Shown: positions 36,682-45,896 of the stretch, piece after piece
Layout of the letters: each line of letters begins with the position of its first letter
How positions within the stretch are numbered: position 1 is the first letter of the stretch
Program-made: the position numbers and the translations under genes
Source: Flagellimonas myxillae
GTDB lineage: Bacteria; Bacteroidota; Bacteroidia; Flavobacteriales; Flavobacteriaceae
Reading direction: 5' to 3'
DNA length: 64,000 bases
Assembly (NCBI RefSeq): GCF_023502235.1
Contig: NZ_JAMFLY010000003.1
Coordinates: 124,001 to 188,000 of the forward strand
Notes under the pieces: model-generated
What the model was told of the DNA's origin: nothing
What the model saw: the letters and a program-made list of their open reading frames with translations, nothing else
Database searches by the model: none

Positions 36682-37055
36682 AGAAGGAGTTTTATACCCT
36701 AGCTTATTTTCATTTGGAGTCGGATGCCCAACTTGCCAAATCAAAATTGGAATCCGAAGGTATTCCAGCTTTTATCTGGGAGGAAAATTTGAACTATCAT
36801 ACCTTAACTAACAACTCTAGGGTTCGACTTCAGGTATACAAAAGTCAAAAAGATCAGGCTTTGGTGGTTTACAACGAAATTAAAGGATATGCGGCCGACC
36901 AAGACGGCAAGCCTATTGTATGCCCAAATTGCAAGGCAGAAAAGTCTGAAATTTATTATTCTAGAAAGGGCGTTTTTTACAAACTTTTCCCCTTCTTTGA
37001 AACCCGTAAATACCGCTGTACCAACTGTAACTTTATCACCAAACCCGAGCCATGA
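36678..37055 (+). CDS. DUF2007 signal-transducing-type protein with zinc ribbon
   Basis: 125 residues. The first 70 match DUF2007 (TLAYFHLESDAQLAKSKLESEGIPAFIWEENLN, RLQVYKSQKDQALVVYNEI), a ferredoxin-like domain sometimes called putative signal transducing. The C-terminal 45 residues hold a four-Cys zinc ribbon (CPNCKAEKSEIYYSR and RKYRCTNCNFI). It uses a TTG start overlapping the bioF stop (TTGA) and its stop overlaps the bioD start (ATGA), so it is translationally coupled into the biotin operon. No role in biotin synthesis is known to me. Confidence 0.88.
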   Translation: MKKEFYTLAYFHLESDAQLAKSKLESEGIPAFIWEENLNYHTLTNNSRVRLQVYKSQKDQALVVYNEIKGYAADQDGKPIVCPNCKAEKSEIYYSRKGVFYKLFPFFETRKYRCTNCNFITKPEP

Positions 37056-37666
37056 ACTATTTTATTACTGGAATTTCAACCGAAGTGGGCAAAACCATTG
37101 TTTCTGCCATTGTGGTGGAGGCTTTGGAGGCGGACTATTGGAAGCCTGTTCAGGCAGGAGATTTGCATTTTTCCGATACCGATAAGATAAAAGGTATGAT
37201 CAGCAATGCTAAAACGACGTTTCATGGTAACAGCTACGCCTTAAACACTCCTATGAGTCCGCACGCCGCCGCAGATATTGATAAGGTCAAGATTGATTTG
37301 ACTAAAATCAATAGGCCAATAACTGACAATGAATTGGTCATTGAAGGCGCAGGAGGCTTATTGGTGCCTTTGAATGACACAGATACCATTTTTGATTTAA
37401 TCCAACCAACAGATAAGGTGATTGTGGTGTCACGCCATTATCTGGGAAGTATTAACCATACCCTGCTAACTGTCCAGAAGTTGCAAGAAAAGAATTTGGA
37501 TATTGGGATAATTTTCAGTGGTAATGAACATCCTACAACCGAAGCGATAATTCTAAAGAAAACAGGTGTTGTCTTTTTGGGAAGAATCAATGAGGAAAAG
37601 GGATTTGATAAGGAGGTTATCCGTAAGTATGCCCTTGATTTCAGAACTGCTTTGCAATCATTCTAG
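37052..37666 (+). CDS. bioD: Dethiobiotin synthase
   Basis: ATP-dependent closure of the ureido ring from DAPA and CO2. The 204-residue protein has the P-loop ITGISTEVGKTIVSA, WKPVQAGDLHFSDTD, and the IEGAGGLLVPLND motif. The start overlaps the DUF2007 stop (ATGA). Its 3' end overlaps the convergent GT39 gene by nine bases (37658-37666). Confidence 0.96.
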   Translation: MNYFITGISTEVGKTIVSAIVVEALEADYWKPVQAGDLHFSDTDKIKGMISNAKTTFHGNSYALNTPMSPHAAADIDKVKIDLTKINRPITDNELVIEGAGGLLVPLNDTDTIFDLIQPTDKVIVVSRHYLGSINHTLLTVQKLQEKNLDIGIIFSGNEHPTTEAIILKKTGVVFLGRINEEKGFDKEVIRKYALDFRTALQSF

Positions 37667-39142
37667 CCGTTGGTAGATGAGACCTCTATCAATGGTTTTT
37701 ATCAGTTTGTAGTGTTGGTTCAAATAGGCGTCGATGTAGGTATTGTAATCCAACAGTTTTTTGTCAAAAATTTTCTTCCCTTTCCGGGCCACCACCACTT
37801 TGGGACGAATTTCTTCCATAATGTATTCAAGTTCCTCCATTCCAGTGGTTCGAGGATTGTTCATATAGGGAAATAATTTATCTCGTGTAATATTGCTCGG
37901 ATGGGTGGCTACTTTCGTTGGTGGGTCCACTCCCAAAACCCAGTACCCGATATGGTATTCCGTAAAGAAAATATTTTGGGTGTCCATTTGGTTTTCGAGG
38001 ATGTATTTGGGCACATCGATCCCCTCCCCATTAAAAAAGGAACTTTTAACACTTTTGTTTTTCACAATGTTGGCGTATTCTAGATAGGACTCCATGGGAA
38101 TGAGAACCAGTAGCACGGCGGCCACAGTTTTTAGCCCTTTGCCAAGTGGAGGTAGCTTACTGATTGCAATGCCAACGAGTATCAGCACAAAAGGATACAA
38201 CTGGATCAGGTAATGTCCGTTCACTTTTCCTGTTTGCAAAAAAGAGGCCAACACTCCCACGATGACCACGATCAAAATCTGAATTTCTTTGGAGGAAATA
38301 TCGATCAGTTTCTTAACCGAACCCAGGGCAATGAGAACGGTGACTACCAATACCAAGGGGAGGGCCTTACCTATGGAATGAAATTTGGACTGTGAATAAG
38401 CCAAGGGGGCTTCAAATATAGACTCCCACCAAACCTGAAGTTCACCTTGAAGGTGGTAGGGAAATGCTGTAAGAAATACGAGCAAGATAAATCCTATGGC
38501 CATGAGCACCAGATTGCGGATATCGCTCCAAAATTTACCGCCAACAAGTGCCTTCCAAAATAGAAAGAGCCCCAATGTAAAAAGGGGATAGGCCATGTTC
38601 AATTTAGACATGACGGACAGTCCTAAGAGCAGGCCAATGATCATATACCACCACCATTTGTCCTTGGACAGTAAAAGGTATACGGCAATTACAAAAAAGA
38701 GGGTGCAAATATGTTCGGACATTACCCCTTGCAAACTGCCAAAAAGACTTTGAAAGAATACACAAAAAACCGCACACCAAAACGCCACTTTTCGAGACGT
38801 GATTCGGGAGGCGATACCATAGGCAAATAAGGAAGTGAGGACCACCATTAGGGTCCCAATCAATCGAATGGCCAAAAAGCTCTTACCAAATACGGAAATT
38901 ATGCCGGCGAAAACCAAGAAGGTAATAGGAGGTTTCAGGTCCCATAATTTTGTGTAGGGTAAATAGCCATCTACCCAGGATTGTGCCATTATAATGAAGG
39001 TGCTTTCATCCCGATCCACATAATCCCGAAAGAAAAACGGAAACCGCACAAAAAGGGCAATAAAGAACAGGAACCAAAATACGCTTCTCCAGTTAAGCTT
39101 GTCGGTTTGGAAGGTGAAAAAATCAATAACTCTCTTTGGCAC
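37658..39142 (-). CDS. GT39-family membrane glycosyltransferase (ArnT/PMT-like)
   Basis: 494 residues with about ten transmembrane segments. It carries the family's acidic motif in the first loop (RDYVDRDESTFIIMAQSWVDG, then YLPYTKLWDLKPP), which in ArnT/PMT enzymes binds the metal and lipid-phosphate sugar donor. The C-terminal soluble part is short. It uses a GTG start (VPKRVIDFF); no in-frame ATG fits. The gene interrupts the biotin locus on the opposite strand. It probably moves a sugar from a polyprenyl-phosphate carrier to an envelope acceptor. Confidence 0.9.
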   Translation of the reverse strand: MPKRVIDFFTFQTDKLNWRSVFWFLFFIALFVRFPFFFRDYVDRDESTFIIMAQSWVDGYLPYTKLWDLKPPITFLVFAGIISVFGKSFLAIRLIGTLMVVLTSLFAYGIASRITSRKVAFWCAVFCVFFQSLFGSLQGVMSEHICTLFFVIAVYLLLSKDKWWWYMIIGLLLGLSVMSKLNMAYPLFTLGLFLFWKALVGGKFWSDIRNLVLMAIGFILLVFLTAFPYHLQGELQVWWESIFEAPLAYSQSKFHSIGKALPLVLVVTVLIALGSVKKLIDISSKEIQILIVVIVGVLASFLQTGKVNGHYLIQLYPFVLILVGIAISKLPPLGKGLKTVAAVLLVLIPMESYLEYANIVKNKSVKSSFFNGEGIDVPKYILENQMDTQNIFFTEYHIGYWVLGVDPPTKVATHPSNITRDKLFPYMNNPRTTGMEELEYIMEEIRPKVVVARKGKKIFDKKLLDYNTYIDAYLNQHYKLIKTIDRGLIYQRLE

Positions 39143-39195
39143 TTTTGGGTTGGCGTTTTTTAGGTTTTAATTACCATCTTTGCAAGATAGATAAA

Positions 39196-40491
39196 TTGAA
39201 GCTTTTGACTAATCCCACTGCATTGGAAAAGTTATCTGAAAGGGACAAAAAACACCTTTGGCACCCGCTTACCCAACATAAAACCCATCCGGAAATGTTG
39301 GCCATTTCAAGGGCCGAGGGCGTAATGCTCTACGATGAGGACGGAAAAGGGTATGTCGATGGGATTTCCTCTTGGTATACCTGCATGTATGGGCATTGCA
39401 ACCCGTATATCCTGGAAAAAGTCAGTGCGCAAATGCAGCGGTTAGATCAAGTGGTTTTTAGTGGTTTTACCCATGAACCAGCAGTAAAACTGTCTGAAGC
39501 GCTAATCGGAATACTGCCCCAAAATCAGCAAAAGTTATTCTTTTCCGACAATGGTTCCACAGCTACCGAGATTGGAATTAAGATGGCCCTGCAGTACCAT
39601 TTTAACAAGGGACAAAAGCGTAATGTGCTTTTGGCTTTTGAAGAAGGGTTTCACGGAGACACCTTCGGTGCTATGTCAGTATCGGGTTTATCGGTATACA
39701 ATGGGCCTTTCGAGGATTTCTTTATAGAGGTAGAGCGAATTCCAGTACCCACATCCGAGAACATCGACGAACTTTTAGCAACATTGAGAAGTCGGTTGGA
39801 GGATAATACCATAGCTGGGTTCATTTATGAACCACTTGTGCAGGGAGCCGCCGCCATGAAAATGCATGATGCCGAGGGATTGGAACAAATCCTTGCGTTG
39901 CTGAAGGAACATGGGGTGCTTACCATTGCCGATGAGGTGATGACTGGATTTGGAAAGACCGGGAAGCATTTTGCATCGGATCACCTGAAGACCCAACCCG
40001 ATATTATATGTTTGTCCAAAGCTCTTACGGCAGGGTTGGTTCCCATGGGGTTGACCACCTGTTCACAAGAGGTTTACCAGGCTTTTTATAGCGATGAGAT
40101 TACCAAAGGCTTGTTCCATGGTCATACTTATACAGCAAATCCATTGGCTTGCACAGCGGCTTTGGCCGCCGTTGAATTGCTGCAAACGGATGAAATTCAG
40201 GAGAATATCCAAAATATTATCCAATGGCATAAGGCTTTTGATGCGGAGATTAAAGACCATCCCAAAGTTGCCCGTACCCGGCAATTGGGGGTTATCTATG
40301 CATTGGATTTAAATGTGGAGACGGAACGCTACGGAAATTTAAGGGACCAACTATTTAATCATTTTATGGGACAAGGGGTATTTCTAAGACCTTTGGGGAA
40401 TACCATCTATATTTTAGCACCCTATGTCATTTCCAAAACCCAGATGCAACAAATTTATAGCGCTGTTAAGGCTGCCTTGGAAATCGTGTAA
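39196..40491 (+). CDS. bioA: Adenosylmethionine--8-amino-7-oxononanoate aminotransferase
   Basis: Converts KAPA to DAPA in biotin synthesis. The protein has HLWHPLTQHKTHPEML, YVDGISSWYTCMYGHCNP, FFSDNGSTATEIGIKM, FEEGFHGDTFGAMSVSG, IADEVMTGFGKTGK and the PLP lysine in CLSKALTAGLVPMG. There is no usable ATG; TTG at 39196 (LKLLTNPTALEKL), or TTG at 39205, is the best start, 431 or 428 residues. A weak -7 (CATCTTTG, 39175-39182) precedes it. It is divergent from the GT39 gene and is followed 11 bases later by the ketosynthase. Confidence 0.95.
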   Translation: MKLLTNPTALEKLSERDKKHLWHPLTQHKTHPEMLAISRAEGVMLYDEDGKGYVDGISSWYTCMYGHCNPYILEKVSAQMQRLDQVVFSGFTHEPAVKLSEALIGILPQNQQKLFFSDNGSTATEIGIKMALQYHFNKGQKRNVLLAFEEGFHGDTFGAMSVSGLSVYNGPFEDFFIEVERIPVPTSENIDELLATLRSRLEDNTIAGFIYEPLVQGAAAMKMHDAEGLEQILALLKEHGVLTIADEVMTGFGKTGKHFASDHLKTQPDIICLSKALTAGLVPMGLTTCSQEVYQAFYSDEITKGLFHGHTYTANPLACTAALAAVELLQTDEIQENIQNIIQWHKAFDAEIKDHPKVARTRQLGVIYALDLNVETERYGNLRDQLFNHFMGQGVFLRPLGNTIYILAPYVISKTQMQQIYSAVKAALEIV

Positions 40492-40502
40492 TTCTACAAT
40501 AA

Positions 40503-41660
40503 ATGCTCAAAGAACCCATAGCCATAACAGCCCTTTCCTCCATTTCCGCCTTGGGAAACTCTTCCGAAGAAGTTTGGGAATCCTATCAGAATGGGAAGCA
40601 TCATATTTCCAAAACTAGGATTGGTAATCAAACGGTTTGGGCATCCGTACTCCCCGAATCCATACAATCTAACATTGAAGATTTAAGGCATTCTGATGCC
40701 AAGTACAAGGATTTGGATGCTTCCGTGCTCTTTGCGATGTATACGGCACGAAAAGCTATTGCCGCCGCAGGATGGAAAAGCGAAACCAATTTTGGGGTTA
40801 ACATAGGATCTTCAAGAGGGGCGACCGCCTTGTTTGAAAAATTCCACCAGGAGTTTTTGGAAGAGGGGAAGTCCTCCACCTTGTCGAGTCCTACCACAAC
40901 TTTGGGCAACATTTCCTCGTGGGTAGGCCATGATCTAAAGTCCAAGGGACCGGATATCTCCCATTCCATTACCTGTTCCACGGCCCTGCATGCTGTTTTG
41001 AACGCGGTAGCTTGGATCCAAAGTGGGCTTTCGGATAAATTTTTAGTGGGTGGTAGCGAAGCGCCCCTTACACCATTTACGATTGCACAGATGCAGGCCC
41101 TTAAGATTTATAGCAAGGAAGATGGCGACTACCCTTGCCGAGCCATGGATTTTGGCAAAAAACAGAACTCCATGATTTTGGGGGATGGTTCTGCACTTGC
41201 CTGTTTGGAAAGTGGCCAAAAGAACAATGCGTTGGGCTATATTTCTGGAATTGGATTTGCAACAGAACCCTTGGAACATAACGTTTCCATTTCTTCGGAT
41301 GCGGTGTGTTTTCAAGATTCAATGAAGATGGCCTTGGGACATCTTGACCCTTCGAAAATTGATGCTATTATACTTCATTCCCCCGGAACGGTCAAGGGCG
41401 ATGTATCGGAATTGAAGGCCATCGAAAAAATATTCTGTAACAAAATTCCTTTTTTGACTACCAATAAGTGGAAAGTAGGTCACACTTTTGGTGCCTCGGG
41501 ACTTTTGAGCGTTGAGTTGGCCCTGCTCATGTTACAGCACCAAACCTATATCTCAACTCCTTTTTTTAATCAGGAACCGAATTCGAAAGCCATTAAAAAC
41601 ATAATGGTCAATGCTGTGGGCTTTGGAGGAAATGCCGTGTCCATTTTACTTTCCAAATAA
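40503..41660 (+). CDS. Beta-ketoacyl synthase (KAS I/II fold) in biotin locus
   Basis: 385-residue condensing enzyme with a full triad: Cys158 in SITCSTALHAV, His292 in LHSPGTVKGD, and His327 with Lys322 in NKWKVGHTFGASG; the C-terminal FGGNAVSILLSK is typical. It is shorter and more diverged than housekeeping FabF/FabB proteins. It starts 11 bases after bioA, suggesting co-transcription. A role in making or shaping the pimeloyl chain for BioF is inference; no bioC, bioH or bioI lies in the window. It differs from BioZ, which is a KAS III-type enzyme. Confidence 0.9.
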   Translation: MLKEPIAITALSSISALGNSSEEVWESYQNGKHHISKTRIGNQTVWASVLPESIQSNIEDLRHSDAKYKDLDASVLFAMYTARKAIAAAGWKSETNFGVNIGSSRGATALFEKFHQEFLEEGKSSTLSSPTTTLGNISSWVGHDLKSKGPDISHSITCSTALHAVLNAVAWIQSGLSDKFLVGGSEAPLTPFTIAQMQALKIYSKEDGDYPCRAMDFGKKQNSMILGDGSALACLESGQKNNALGYISGIGFATEPLEHNVSISSDAVCFQDSMKMALGHLDPSKIDAIILHSPGTVKGDVSELKAIEKIFCNKIPFLTTNKWKVGHTFGASGLLSVELALLMLQHQTYISTPFFNQEPNSKAIKNIMVNAVGFGGNAVSILLSK

Positions 41661-41723
41661 GACATTTTTATTACATAAAGTCTTATCTTTTTTTACTCAA
41701 AAAACAACCTAAAACTATTGATT

Positions 41724-42302
41724 ATGGAAGAATGGTATACCGCTCTGACCCTATTTGAAAAAGTGTATTGGATAACCGCCATTGCAGGTTCTGCCATACT
41801 CTTGATTTTGATGGTATTAACCTTTGTTGGGGGTGATGTTGACGATGTGAGTGGGGATATTGATGCCGATATTGATGGGGATAGCGGAATAGGTTTTCAG
41901 TTTCTCTCCTTTAAAAATTTAATGGGCTTTTTTACCATTTTTGGGTGGTCCGGAATATCATGTATGGAAAATGGCCTCTCAACAGGACTGACCATTTTGA
42001 TTTCCGTGGTTTGCGGAATGTTAATGATGTTCATCATGGCATCCCTATTCTATTATTTAAGCAAAATGCAGAGCAGTGGAACCCTAAAACTCAAGAACGC
42101 TCTGGACCAAATAGGTGAAGTGTACCTAACCATCGGTGCCAATCGATCAAGTATTGGCAAAGTAAGCATCAACGTGCAGGGAACCTTGCGCGAGTTGCAG
42201 GCCCTGACTGATGAGGATGTGGATTTGAAACAGGGCAATGTGGTCCAAGTAAAAGAAGTGACCGATAACGGAATATTGATTGTTAAACTCCTAAATAAAT
42301 AA
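41724..42302 (+). CDS. NfeD/YuaF-like membrane protein with OB fold
   Basis: 192 residues: about three membrane segments (near residues 15-40, 65-85 and 85-115) with an Asp-rich loop (GGDVDDVSGDIDADIDGD), and a C-terminal OB-like domain (GEVYLTIGANRSSIGKVSINVQGTLRELQALT). YuaF/NfeD proteins partner with flotillins to organise membrane microdomains, and the flotillin gene follows after four bases. ATG at 41724 is preferred to the TTG two codons earlier. Confidence 0.85.
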   Translation: MEEWYTALTLFEKVYWITAIAGSAILLILMVLTFVGGDVDDVSGDIDADIDGDSGIGFQFLSFKNLMGFFTIFGWSGISCMENGLSTGLTILISVVCGMLMMFIMASLFYYLSKMQSSGTLKLKNALDQIGEVYLTIGANRSSIGKVSINVQGTLRELQALTDEDVDLKQGNVVQVKEVTDNGILIVKLLNK

Positions 42303-42306
42303 CCAT

Positions 42307-43740
42307 ATGCTTTTATTTCCTTTACAATTGGGCGGAGGTGCTTCGCTCTTAACCATAGGATTTGCCATTCTTTTTGGTTTTATTATCATCATCTCCTTCA
42401 TACGGAGGTACAAAAGATGTCCGTCGGATAGAATTCTGGTGGTCTACGGAAAAGTTGGCTCCGGAAACTCCGCGAAATGTATCCACGGGGGTGCGGCCTT
42501 TATTTGGCCCGTAATCCAAGACTATGAATTTTTGGACCTGACCCCGATTTCCATCGAAGTGGATTTGACCAATGCCCTGAGTAGACAGAACATACGGGTA
42601 AATGTTCCATCCCGATTTACCATCGGTATTTCCACCGAACCCGGAATTATGCAAAATGCAGCCGAACGTCTTTTGGGATTGGGAATGCAAGAGGTACAAG
42701 ATTTGGCCAAGGAAATTATATTTGGACAGTTACGTTTGGTTGTGGCTTCCATGGATATTGAGGAGATCAACTCAGATAGGGATAAGTTCCTGTCCAACAT
42801 TTCACAAAGTGTGGAATCGGAATTGAAAAAAGTGGGTCTTAAGCTGATCAACGTAAACATCACCGATATTGTTGACGAGTCTGGATATATTGAGGCCTTA
42901 GGTAAGGAAGCTGCTGCCCACGCAATCAATGCAGCTCGTAAGTCGGTGGCTGAGAAAAACAGGGATGGTTCCATTGGCGAGGCTAACGCCGTTCAAGATG
43001 AACGTACCCAAGTAGCGGCTGCAAATGCGAAAGCCGTTGAAGGAGAAAACGTGGCCAAAATTGATGTTGCTAACTCTGATTCCTTGCGCCGACAGAGGGA
43101 AGCAGAAGCCGAACGTACTGCAATTGCTGCGGAAAAAGTCCAAGCAGCAAAAGCCCTTGAAGAGTCCTATGCAGCCGAAAAAGATGCGGAAATGGCCAGG
43201 GCCGAAAGGGAGAGGAGCTCGCAAATGGCAGATATTGTGGTGCCTGCGGAAATCGACAAGCAAAAAGTGGAGATTGATGCAGAAGCCGAAGCGGAAATGA
43301 TCCGAAGAAAAGCCAAGGGGGAGGCAGATGCAATCCTATTTAAAGCCGAGGCCGAGGCAAAAGGAATCTTTGAAGTATTGACCAAGCAAGCGGAAGGTTT
43401 GGATCAAATTGTTAAAGCCGCCGGCAACAATCCCAAAGATGCTGTCCTGCTCTTGATTGCTGATAAACTCCCAGAACTTGTTGAAAAACAGGCTGAGGCC
43501 ATTAAGAATATCAAGATTGACAAAGTAACCGTTTGGGATTCTGGAGCCAAGAACGAAGATGGTAAAAACTCTACGGCAAATTTTATTTCCGGAATGTATA
43601 AATCCGTTCCACCCTTGCAGGAGATGTTCAATATGGCGGGAATGCAATTGCCCGAATATCTAAAGGGCAAAGATGTAGCCGACCCTTCAGCTAAACCGAA
43701 GGACGGGGAATCCAAAGGAATTGATGAAAAACCTGAATAA
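42307..43740 (+). CDS. Flotillin-like SPFH-domain protein
   Basis: 477 residues: an N-terminal membrane anchor (LLTIGFAILFGFIIIISFIRRY), an SPFH domain (ILVVYGKVGSGNSAKCIHGGAAFIWPVIQDYEFLDLTPISIEVDLTN), and a long coiled coil of Glu-Ala repeats (residues about 215-350, for example AEAEAKGIFEVL), as in B. subtilis FloT/YuaG. It acts as a membrane scaffold. The YuaF-like partner is immediately upstream. The pair sits between two parts of the biotin locus without any obvious link to it. Confidence 0.94.
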   Translation: MLLFPLQLGGGASLLTIGFAILFGFIIIISFIRRYKRCPSDRILVVYGKVGSGNSAKCIHGGAAFIWPVIQDYEFLDLTPISIEVDLTNALSRQNIRVNVPSRFTIGISTEPGIMQNAAERLLGLGMQEVQDLAKEIIFGQLRLVVASMDIEEINSDRDKFLSNISQSVESELKKVGLKLINVNITDIVDESGYIEALGKEAAAHAINAARKSVAEKNRDGSIGEANAVQDERTQVAAANAKAVEGENVAKIDVANSDSLRRQREAEAERTAIAAEKVQAAKALEESYAAEKDAEMARAERERSSQMADIVVPAEIDKQKVEIDAEAEAEMIRRKAKGEADAILFKAEAEAKGIFEVLTKQAEGLDQIVKAAGNNPKDAVLLLIADKLPELVEKQAEAIKNIKIDKVTVWDSGAKNEDGKNSTANFISGMYKSVPPLQEMFNMAGMQLPEYLKGKDVADPSAKPKDGESKGIDEKPE

Positions 43741-43756
43741 CACTCCTATTTTTTAA

Positions 43757-43790
43757 GAACAAGCCCATGACATATATCATGGGCTTGTTC
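43757..43790. terminator. Strong hairpin after flotillin gene
   Basis: GAACAAGCCCATGA (43757-43770) and its exact complement (43777-43790) form a perfect 14-bp stem with the 6-base loop CATATA. There is no T-run after it, so it is either a terminator without a T-tract or an element governing bioB downstream. Confidence 0.7.
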
Positions 43791-43807
43791 CATTTAACGC
43801 TATATCC

Positions 43808-43839
43808 TTGTACGGTTAAAAGAATTAGGGCTATTTTTG
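43808..43839 (+). promoter_or_regulatory. Candidate bioB promoter
   Basis: TTG at 43808-43810, a 21-base spacer and TATTTTTG at 43832-43839, 21 bases before the ATG at 43861. The spacer is at the long end for this promoter class. Confidence 0.55.
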
Positions 43840-43860
43840 AATTTGAATTACTTTCAACCC

Positions 43861-44961
43861 ATGATTACACCACGACACGACTGGACCAAGAAAGAGATAT
43901 TGGATATTTACAACAAGCCCCTGATGGAACTCCTTTATGAGGCGGCCACGGTCCACAGACAACATCACGACCCAAATACGGTTCAGGTTTCTACCCTACT
44001 TTCGATAAAAACTGGAGGATGTCCTGAAGATTGTGGATATTGCCCGCAAGCGGCAAGGTACCACACCGATATTGAAGGCAACGATCTAATGAGCGTGCAA
44101 CATGTAAAGGCGCAGGCATTGAGGGCAAAGGCTTCAGGCAGTTCACGTGTGTGTATGGGTGCGGCTTGGCGTAATGTAAAAGATGGACCTGAGTTTGACC
44201 AAGTATTGGAAATGGTCCGGACCATCAATAAATTGGATATGGAAGTGTGCTGTACCTTGGGGATGCTTACCGAGAATCAAGCCAAAAGGTTGGCCGAGGC
44301 TGGACTTTATGCCTACAACCATAATTTGGACACTTCCGAGGACTACTATAAAGACGTTATTTCCACCAGGGCCTTCCAAGATCGGTTGGACACCATAGAC
44401 AATGTTCGTAAGAGCAATGTCACGGTTTGTAGCGGCGGTATCATTGGTATGGGAGAAAAATTGGAGGATAGGGCTGGAATGTTGGTTGCCCTTGCTTCCT
44501 TGAACCCACAACCGGAATCTGTTCCAATCAATGCCTTGGTAGCTGTGGAAGGCACTCCCATGGAGGACATGGAACCGGTGTCCATCTGGGAAATGGTACG
44601 CATGGTCGCCACTACCCGAATTGTAATGCCCGAAACGCAGGTGAGACTGTCTGCCGGACGAACGGAGATGAGTCGGGAAGGTCAGGCCATGTGCTTTTTT
44701 GCCGGGGCCAATTCCATTTTTGCGGGAGATAAGTTGTTGACGACCCCCAATCCGGATGTAAACGAGGATATGGAAATGTTTGAACTTTTGGGCTTGAATC
44801 CCCAGAAGCCGTTCACAAAGATCTCACAGCCAAAAACCGTGGAAGCCGAAGACTCCGAATTCGAATCGAAGGGGGAAAAGCCGAAGTGGACACGTCCGGG
44901 GCACACCATTGAACGGAACGAGGAGGCCAAACAGAAAACAAAGTTGGTTACCGAGGAATAG
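43861..44961 (+). CDS. bioB: Biotin synthase
   Basis: Radical-SAM enzyme that inserts sulfur into dethiobiotin. The 366-residue protein has the radical-SAM cluster motif [16 protein letters not shown], the [15 protein letters not shown] segment, [26 protein letters not shown] and the second-cluster region [38 protein letters not shown] at 43861 is chosen because the upstream TTG lies inside the promoter. The C-terminal 40 residues are charged and go beyond the core domain. It has its own promoter, apart from bioF/D and bioA. Confidence 0.97.
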   Translation: MITPRHDWTKKEILDIYNKPLMELLYEAATVHRQHHDPNTVQVSTLLSIKTGGCPEDCGYCPQAARYHTDIEGNDLMSVQHVKAQALRAKASGSSRVCMGAAWRNVKDGPEFDQVLEMVRTINKLDMEVCCTLGMLTENQAKRLAEAGLYAYNHNLDTSEDYYKDVISTRAFQDRLDTIDNVRKSNVTVCSGGIIGMGEKLEDRAGMLVALASLNPQPESVPINALVAVEGTPMEDMEPVSIWEMVRMVATTRIVMPETQVRLSAGRTEMSREGQAMCFFAGANSIFAGDKLLTTPNPDVNEDMEMFELLGLNPQKPFTKISQPKTVEAEDSEFESKGEKPKWTRPGHTIERNEEAKQKTKLVTEE

Positions 44962-45022
44962 ACCTACAAGAAGCCGTTTAAAAACCTTTTCTTAATTTAG
45001 CTGTTTCAAAATCACTGAAATT

Positions 45023-45892
45023 TTGGAGCTTAACCTTGACCAAATTCCTAGGGAGAAAACCTTATCCAAGAAGGAGTTCATCCGAAAATACTTCAAACCG
45101 CAAAAGCCAGTGGTGATAGAAAGTTTTATCGAGGATTGGCCAGCGCATTCCAAGTGGAATTTGGAATATATCAAGGAAATAGCAGGGGAGAAAACGGTGC
45201 CTTTGTATGACGACAGGCCCGTGAAGCACGATGAAGGGTTCAATGAACCCCATGCCCAAATGAAAATGCGGGACTACATCGACCTGCTGAAAAGCAAACC
45301 CACCAAATACCGGATTTTTCTTTGGAATGTACTTAAGGAAGTACCTGAGCTTCAAAAGGATTTTACGTATCCCGATTTCGGCCTTCGCTTGATGAAAAAG
45401 TTGCCCATGCTCTTTTTTGGAGGAAGCAATTCGCACACCTTCATGCATTACGATATTGATTTGGCCAATATTTTCCATTTTCATTTTGAGGGAAAGAAGC
45501 AGTGCATTCTGTTTTCACAATCGGAGACCAAGTTTTTATACAAGATTCCCCATTCCCTGATTACTCGGGAAGATATTGACTTTGCCAATCCAGATCTTGA
45601 TAAATGGCCGGCATTGCAGCACGCTAAGGGGCATATCGCCCAGTTGGAACACGGGAATGTGCTCTATATCCCCGAAGGGTATTGGCACCACATGAAATAC
45701 ATTAGCCCTGGCTTTTCCATGAGCCTTCGGGCCATAGCCCGTAAACCCAAGAATTTTGGAAAGGCAGTGTACAACATCTTTTTTATGCGACATTTTGACA
45801 ACCTCATGCGCAGGTTAAAAGGTCAAAAATGGATTGATTGGAAGAATGAGCGGGCAATCGCTCGGACCCATAGCCTATTGTATCAGAAGTAG
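45023..45892 (+). CDS. JmjC/cupin-8-like Fe(II) oxygenase-type protein
   Basis: 289 residues resembling the cupin-like (JmjC) proteins: KPVVIESFIEDWPAHSKWNLEYI at the N-terminus, HxD at residues 142-144 (FMHYDID), a hydrophobic beta core (IFHFHFEGKKQCILFSQSE) and the distal His in YIPEGYWHHMKY (residue 222 or 223). This fits the 2-His-1-carboxylate site of 2-oxoglutarate-dependent protein hydroxylases, though the oxoglutarate-binding residue is not identified. No ATG fits; TTG at 45023 is the best start. It follows bioB by 61 bases and converges on recX. Confidence 0.85.
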   Translation: MELNLDQIPREKTLSKKEFIRKYFKPQKPVVIESFIEDWPAHSKWNLEYIKEIAGEKTVPLYDDRPVKHDEGFNEPHAQMKMRDYIDLLKSKPTKYRIFLWNVLKEVPELQKDFTYPDFGLRLMKKLPMLFFGGSNSHTFMHYDIDLANIFHFHFEGKKQCILFSQSETKFLYKIPHSLITREDIDFANPDLDKWPALQHAKGHIAQLEHGNVLYIPEGYWHHMKYISPGFSMSLRAIARKPKNFGKAVYNIFFMRHFDNLMRRLKGQKWIDWKNERAIARTHSLLYQK

Positions 45893-45896
45893 GGCG

